In this document: positions 59,581 to 64,000 of the stretch, piece by piece
Layout of the letters: each line of letters opens with the position of its first letter
How positions within the stretch are numbered: position 1 is the stretch's first letter
DNA from: Citrus sinensis
Taxonomy: Eukaryota > Streptophyta > Magnoliopsida > Sapindales > Rutaceae
NCBI RefSeq assembly: GCF_022201045.2
Contig: NC_068563.1
Span: forward strand, 29,795,001-29,859,000
Direction of reading: 5' to 3'
DNA length: 64,000 nt
Notes under the pieces: model-generated
What the model saw: the letters and a program-made list of their open reading frames with translations, nothing else
What the model was told of the DNA's origin: nothing
Database searches by the model: none
Made by a program: the position numbers and the translations under genes

Positions 59581-60245
59581 GTTTAGTTGGAGGGGTTGTT
59601 GGGCTTTGGGGGTCATGGCCGTTTTCATGCATTCGGCGAACCCGCTCCGATGCGTGGGCATAATGCAACACTAGTTGTCCTTGGGACAGTCCTATAATGG
59701 ATTGGTTGGTTTGGGTTTAATCCTCGCTCAATTGACAAAATTCTTGCACCCTACCCTAATACAACTGATCAAGGTAACTGGACTGCTGTGGGAAGGACTC
59801 CTGTCAGGACTACGATAGTTGCTCAGATGATTACTCGTGGGCTATTGGAAAACCTTAGATGTCTGAAATGGGGTGCATGGAGGGGTTGTCGCAATCGCAT
59901 CGGGCTCTCAGTAGTTGAGCCATGGGCTGCAATGGTTTGCCTGTATTTCGCACCTTGGGTCTTGATTGGGCTCAACATTCTGGCGATCAAACTGAACTTT
60001 GATGATCCATTAGAGGGAACCCGATTGCATGGTGGTTCGGGTTTCATTGGATCACAGGTGACTGAGCTTTCTGTGATTGTCGGTTGGGTACGTGAGACAA
60101 TGGGACCTCTGTTAGTCTGTTTCATGCCCTTCATAAGCTGAAGATGCTGAGGATTCTAGAAGATGAAGAAATTACAGGGCTAGATATCTCGAGCGACAGT
60201 GGATATGCTTATGTTTGCGCATCGAGTAGAAAATTATCCTCGCTT
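59581..60245 (+). pseudogene. AMT1-type ammonium transporter relic
   Basis: From 59599 to about 59815 one frame reads LGFGGHGRFHAFGEPAPMRG, then NATLVVLGTVL, a TAA stop at 59695-59697, and WIGWFGFNPRSIDKI and GNWTAVGRTPVRTTI. These correspond to the AMT1 blocks around LRGHSA, LLWFGWFGFNPGS and GRTAV. A frameshifted stretch (NGVHGGVVAIASG) follows, then the first frame resumes with SVVEPWAAMVCLYFAPWVLI and FDDPLEGTRLHGGSG. A stretch normally present after LHGGCG is largely deleted. The end reads IVGWVRETMGPLL, then in another frame LHKLKMLRILEDEE and GYAYVCAS. At least two in-frame stops (TAG at 59584, TAA at 59695), several frameshifts and an internal deletion make it dead. The N-terminal half is absent. 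AMT1 genes are often intronless, so lack of introns does not prove retroposition. Confidence 0.85.
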
Positions 60246-60606
60246 GTATGCTGATTACAAGCGCATGCAAGAGAACAATCATGACTAGATTGCCGCTGCT
60301 TCATAGTTACTGGTTAAGATACATTTGCCAGATGGCTTTGTTTCTTTTCTCGGATAGTATCAATTGTATATAATATAAAACATTTCTAATCGTCTATTTT
60401 TATGTCGAACTTTTAAAAGGGGATCAAATTTGATTTGATTAGTGCTTCTATCTTGTGTTAGAGTCAAAAGTTTTCACTATAACACTACTAGAAGCGGGAA
60501 AAAATAAAAATAAATAAAAACCACATATTCAAGAATCAACAACAACAACACTATTTGGTCTAAGTCGTAACCAAAGAAAATAGCTGTATTAAGGCAATGC
60601 CCACCC

Positions 60607-60639
<33 letters not shown>

Positions 60640-60736
60640 TAATGTACAATTGGGAGTTTCATAGAAAGCATGTACATAAATAGTCAGAAAGTTCATCATA
60701 TACAGTAAGATCCAAAAGTCCCGTAAATATAAGTAC
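60246..60736. other. Short intergenic stretch with (AAT)n
   Basis: It contains an AAT trinucleotide run at 60607-60640 and the 3' UTR of the RING gene. No other feature. Confidence 0.6.
60607..60640. repeat. (AAT)n microsatellite
   Basis: About eleven uninterrupted AAT units, close to the 3' end of the RING gene. Confidence 0.95.
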
Positions 60737-62785
60737 TCACCTAACATGAGAATCATAGGGGACAATTACAGAATCTGGAATGATAAGCGGTAACTTATCA
60801 ATGTAAAGGAAAACCCTCTTACAGTTTTCTCTCAAAATTGTGGATAAATCAACAACATCACACTTATCTGTGTAGATCCATAGATCACTGGAGTCGACCC
60901 TTCTAAGACTATCCCGGCAAAAAGGACATGACTGGGACCGCCCATGCCTGAAATTAAGACCAAATACTACATCATCAAGTTGAACAGAATGCAAATGTTA
61001 AGCAGGATAGAACTCTTACTCCTGTAAGCATCTTTTGTGAATTTCTAGTAATCTAGATAAATAGTGCTTCCAATACATGAACATGTGTGTGCCCCAAGTA
61101 GCGTGTGCATGAAAAAGCATGTCAATGCACCACGTATGGAGATACATGCGCACTGGGAACAGTGATTCATGTGCACCAGAAAATGAAATCAACAAAAAGA
61201 AAGCTGAGGTTTTTGGTATCGGATAACAACTAACAAGGAAAAAGTCATATGCCAACAACATGATCAGATGGCACTTGTTTGACAGTATTTTTATTAGTCC
61301 AAGAAAAATGCACTCATAAAAAATGGATATAAAGAAATCATACAATGTGCACCAGAAAATGAAATCAATAAAAGAAATTCGAAATCAAATAACAACTAAC
61401 AAGGAAGAAGTAAAATGCCAACAGCATGATCAGGTGGCACTTGTTTGACAGTCGAAATTTTCCTAGTGCAAGAAAAATGCACTCAGCAAAAATGGATATA
61501 AAGGAATCATACAAAAATCCTAGGGCCCGTGGCCCATGAATCACTACAGAATGTGATTAATGAAATGAAATGCTTATATGTCATCATAAAATATAATAGG
61601 AAAGAGTGTTCACAAACAAAAAGAAAACATACCAGTCCCGATAACACTTCAAGCACAAAGAATGGCTGCAATTAGGCAATACAACCCTGCTGTTCATCTC
61701 CAAGCAAATCCCGCACTCCTCTTCTCTTTCTAAGTCAATTTCAGAGCTCTTCCCCCTTTCCAATTCATCCTTCTTTCTGTATCTGAGAGTACACAGATCC
61801 TTCTGTTTCCGATCTTCCAGATCAGTGATACCCCTTTGAAGTTGCAACAAAGAAGGAAATATCACCCCTGTTAAAGGCAATATCAGTTAGGTTTACAGGC
61901 TAACTATAAGCAAAAGGGTTACACCAACATAAAGAAATGGCCCACAATTTAAAATATTTTTAGCTTCTCCAAATCACACTCACCATAAAATTCTCGGATG
62001 CTTGCTTTCCTTTCATGAACAGACATAGTGGTCTTGCCGTCGGCATAGGTCTATAATCAAAGTCACTGAAGTTATAATTTTGCAGGCAAAAAATGACAAA
62101 CTGAAATGATCAACACAGGCATGTATTGATTAATTACCATACCATATAAATAAGAACCCGAAGCAAACCAAGGGCACCGGCAAGATGACAATCAGTCCAC
62201 TGAACAAGAAAAAGGAAAAATTGAGCAGCAGGACTGTATGACAGTCTCATTTGAAGACGAGCTCCATCCGTCTCCCTCGGGTAATCTAATGCCCTGCGAA
62301 TAACAAGAGAAACAAAAAGCACAATCCTCAATTAGCAAATATACAAAACCAATAACTCCAAATACTAAAAACTGTTTAACAAAGGTGAAAATCAACCGAG
62401 ATTGTACCTTTAATGCAAAGTTTCAACTAAAAGATTAAATTTTAAACATGAATACAATTAATACTTTTTATGCGTCAAAAACATTCAAAGAACCAAATTT
62501 TATAAGAACAAAAGTTGCGATTTTTACTTGAATAATAATGTCGCAAGTGAAGAAAAAAAAAAAATCTAAACCGCACATGTTTGAAGAGCAAAATGATATC
62601 GTGATTAATTAACAAATATAAAGACACCTAAATAAACAAAAAAAAAATAGTATTTAGAAAATAAAAATTTAAAATTTGATCGATAATAAAAAAAAATCCA
62701 GGAATTGAGAGAGTTACAGTGTGTTGGCGTGCTGAATATCAGCTTCGAGCGCTTTCAGTGAATCCTTGAAAGACGATTTTCCCAT
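60737..62785 (-). CDS. AIRP2: RING-type E3 ubiquitin ligase, AIRP2-like, 5 exons
   Basis: Exons on the minus strand are 62785-62718, 62293-62143, 62050-61984, 61867-61633 and 60947-60737; 243 aa, the usual family length. The protein transfers ubiquitin from an E2 to substrates; Arabidopsis AIRP2 promotes ABA and drought responses from the cytosol. The N-terminus is MGKSSFKDSLKALEADIQHA. The conserved middle includes ADGKTTMSVHERKASIREFY and a charged helical stretch (DLEDRKQKD to DLEREEE). The C3HC4 RING spans about residues 145-190: EECGICLEMNSRVVLPNC, then SHSLCLKCYRDW and SQSCPFCRDSL, with all metal ligands present. The C-terminal part ends in PDSVIVPYDSHVR. Codons at the junctions are split consistently. 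A 176-bp tandem duplication lies in the last intron. Confidence 0.9.
61170..61514. repeat. 176-bp tandem duplication in a RING gene intron
   Basis: Copy one is about 61170-61345 and copy two 61346-61514. Shared blocks in order are TGTGCACCAGAAAATGAAAT, AACAACTAACAAGGAA, GGCACTTGTTTGACAGT, AGAAAAATGCACTCA and AATGGATATAAA. The copies differ by point changes and small indels, so the duplication is not very recent. Confidence 0.9.
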
Positions 62786-64000
62786 GGCCGGGTATTTTCC
62801 CGGAAACTAATTCCCATCAACCAAACAGAAATTCCAATAGAAAATTTATAACTAAGAAAAAAATTTGTGACTTTTTGATTTTTTCAAAAAGAAATCTTGA
62901 TTGATAGAATCGGACTTCGGAGACAAGCCAGTACAGTTTCAGGCTCTACCTTAAAACACTGTCTGTTATGAATCGTTGAAACTTCTTATTAGCAGAAGAA
63001 AAAGTCGGTCTGCAATTACGTACTTGCCCTTTAATGAACAAACCAATTATGTGCGAGTCATAAGTCAAATTCGTGTATAGAATAAAAATTCATGTAAATT
63101 AAATAATATAAATAAATAAATCACAAGTCTTATAACTGAAGCATTGACCTTTATTAAAAAAATTCAGAAAGCATGACTTCGCTGTGGGTATCTGTGTCTT
63201 TATATTTTAATGATACCGAAAATTTATTAAGAATAAAAATAAAAGAATTATAACTTCAGTGTTATTTATGAGTGATATTTTGGAAGATCTCAAAATTTTT
63301 CAGGCAGATATTTTCTATTGACAAGATATGGCTTATTTCTAATAGATAAAAATCATTTATTGAAAGATACAAATTAGGTAAACAATTAGTCACAGAGTAT
63401 CCCAACGACAAAGATAGGAACTACGGAAATATAGTATATGAATAAAACTCAAACAATTTAACTATAGTATACATAAATATTATGAAGAATGAAATTAAAA
63501 TAGATATCTATAACTCAGTCACGAATATATTATCCATAATATTTTTAATATTTCAATACATTTTAGATCAACCTGATACATATTAAAAGACTTGAATCCT
63601 TGAATTTTTTATTTTATAGGGAATCCTTGAATTCATTAGTGAGAATTTAGGTGACAAACTCTAGACCTAGAAAGTGGTTGTCGAGAACACGTAGGCGACG
63701 AAAATTACCTATTTTATTACAATTTAATAGTTTAGATGGTATAGGGACAGAAATGGAATTTCATAGAAGCATCCTTAAATTTCTGGAAGAAACGGCAGCG
63801 TAGCAGGTACCTGCAGGCTGCGGTGATGTGTGTGACGTGGCGATTATAGGCTGATAATCAAATCAAGGGCAGTGGAAAGCGGTTTATGGAGAAAGGGCAA
63901 ATACCCGTTGGCGCGGCCTCAGTTTTTCCCATTTATTTAATAAACAACGGCAGAATTGTAAACAGCCGTCCTATCATCCAGACTGCCGCTAATTAAACGA
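62786..64000. other. 5' flank of the RING gene, window end
   Basis: The first few hundred bases should be leader and promoter of the RING gene. The remainder is AT-rich. From about 63780 the sequence becomes GC-richer, possibly approaching the promoter of a gene outside the window. No gene seen. Confidence 0.45.

Noticed and set aside
1-64000. CRISPR arrays, bacterial operons, prophage or intact virus-derived genes
   Set aside because: No spaced direct-repeat arrays, no operon-like gene packing and no intact viral frames were seen; the genes are intron-containing plant genes.

Overview
The window is plant nuclear DNA: AT-rich, with multi-exon GT-AG genes, chloroplast-targeted and plant-specific families, MITEs and SINEs. 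Protein families and gene order point to a woody eudicot. Citrus or a close relative is my best guess, but that is an inference from general resemblance, not a database result. I rebuilt the exon models by hand from splice sites, frame continuity and family conservation; in all ten intact genes the summed exon lengths are a multiple of three.

Layout. 0-2 kb: a GDP-mannose-type Golgi nucleotide-sugar transporter (GONST, +). 3-5 kb: an R2R3-MYB of the MYB98/115/118 group (-). 8-10 kb: a TPR protein with one membrane segment (-). 10-22 kb: a gene-poor stretch carrying SINE-like copies, a Mutator-like MITE and three short hAT-like elements with the same terminal repeat. 22-26 kb: CDC6 replication licensing factor (+) with an E2F-type site upstream. 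27-31 kb: anthranilate synthase alpha subunit (+) with a MITE in an intron. 33-34 kb: FQR1/WrbA-type quinone reductase (+). 35 kb: single-exon PH-domain protein (+). 36 kb: decayed UGT71-type glycosyltransferase. 39-41 kb: RRM plus CCCH spliceosomal protein (-). 42-46 kb: intergenic DNA with an A-tailed retroposon carrying three perfect hairpins, plus MITEs. 46-54 kb: villin VLN1 (+, 22 exons, one only 11 nt). 55-58 kb: non-specific phospholipase C, NPC1-like (+). 59.5-60.2 kb: broken AMT1 ammonium transporter. 60.7-62.8 kb: AIRP2-like RING E3 ligase (-).

The genes do not form one pathway. What unites them is ancestry: from memory of Arabidopsis loci, TPR-CDC6-ASA-PH1-UGT71-VLN1 matches a block near At2g29670-At2g29890, while NPC1-UGT71C-CDC6-TPR-GONST matches At1g07230-At1g07290. 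The window therefore looks like the unduplicated ancestor of two paralogous Arabidopsis segments, with the UGT71 locus reduced to relics here. Most of the unexplained structure is transposon-derived.
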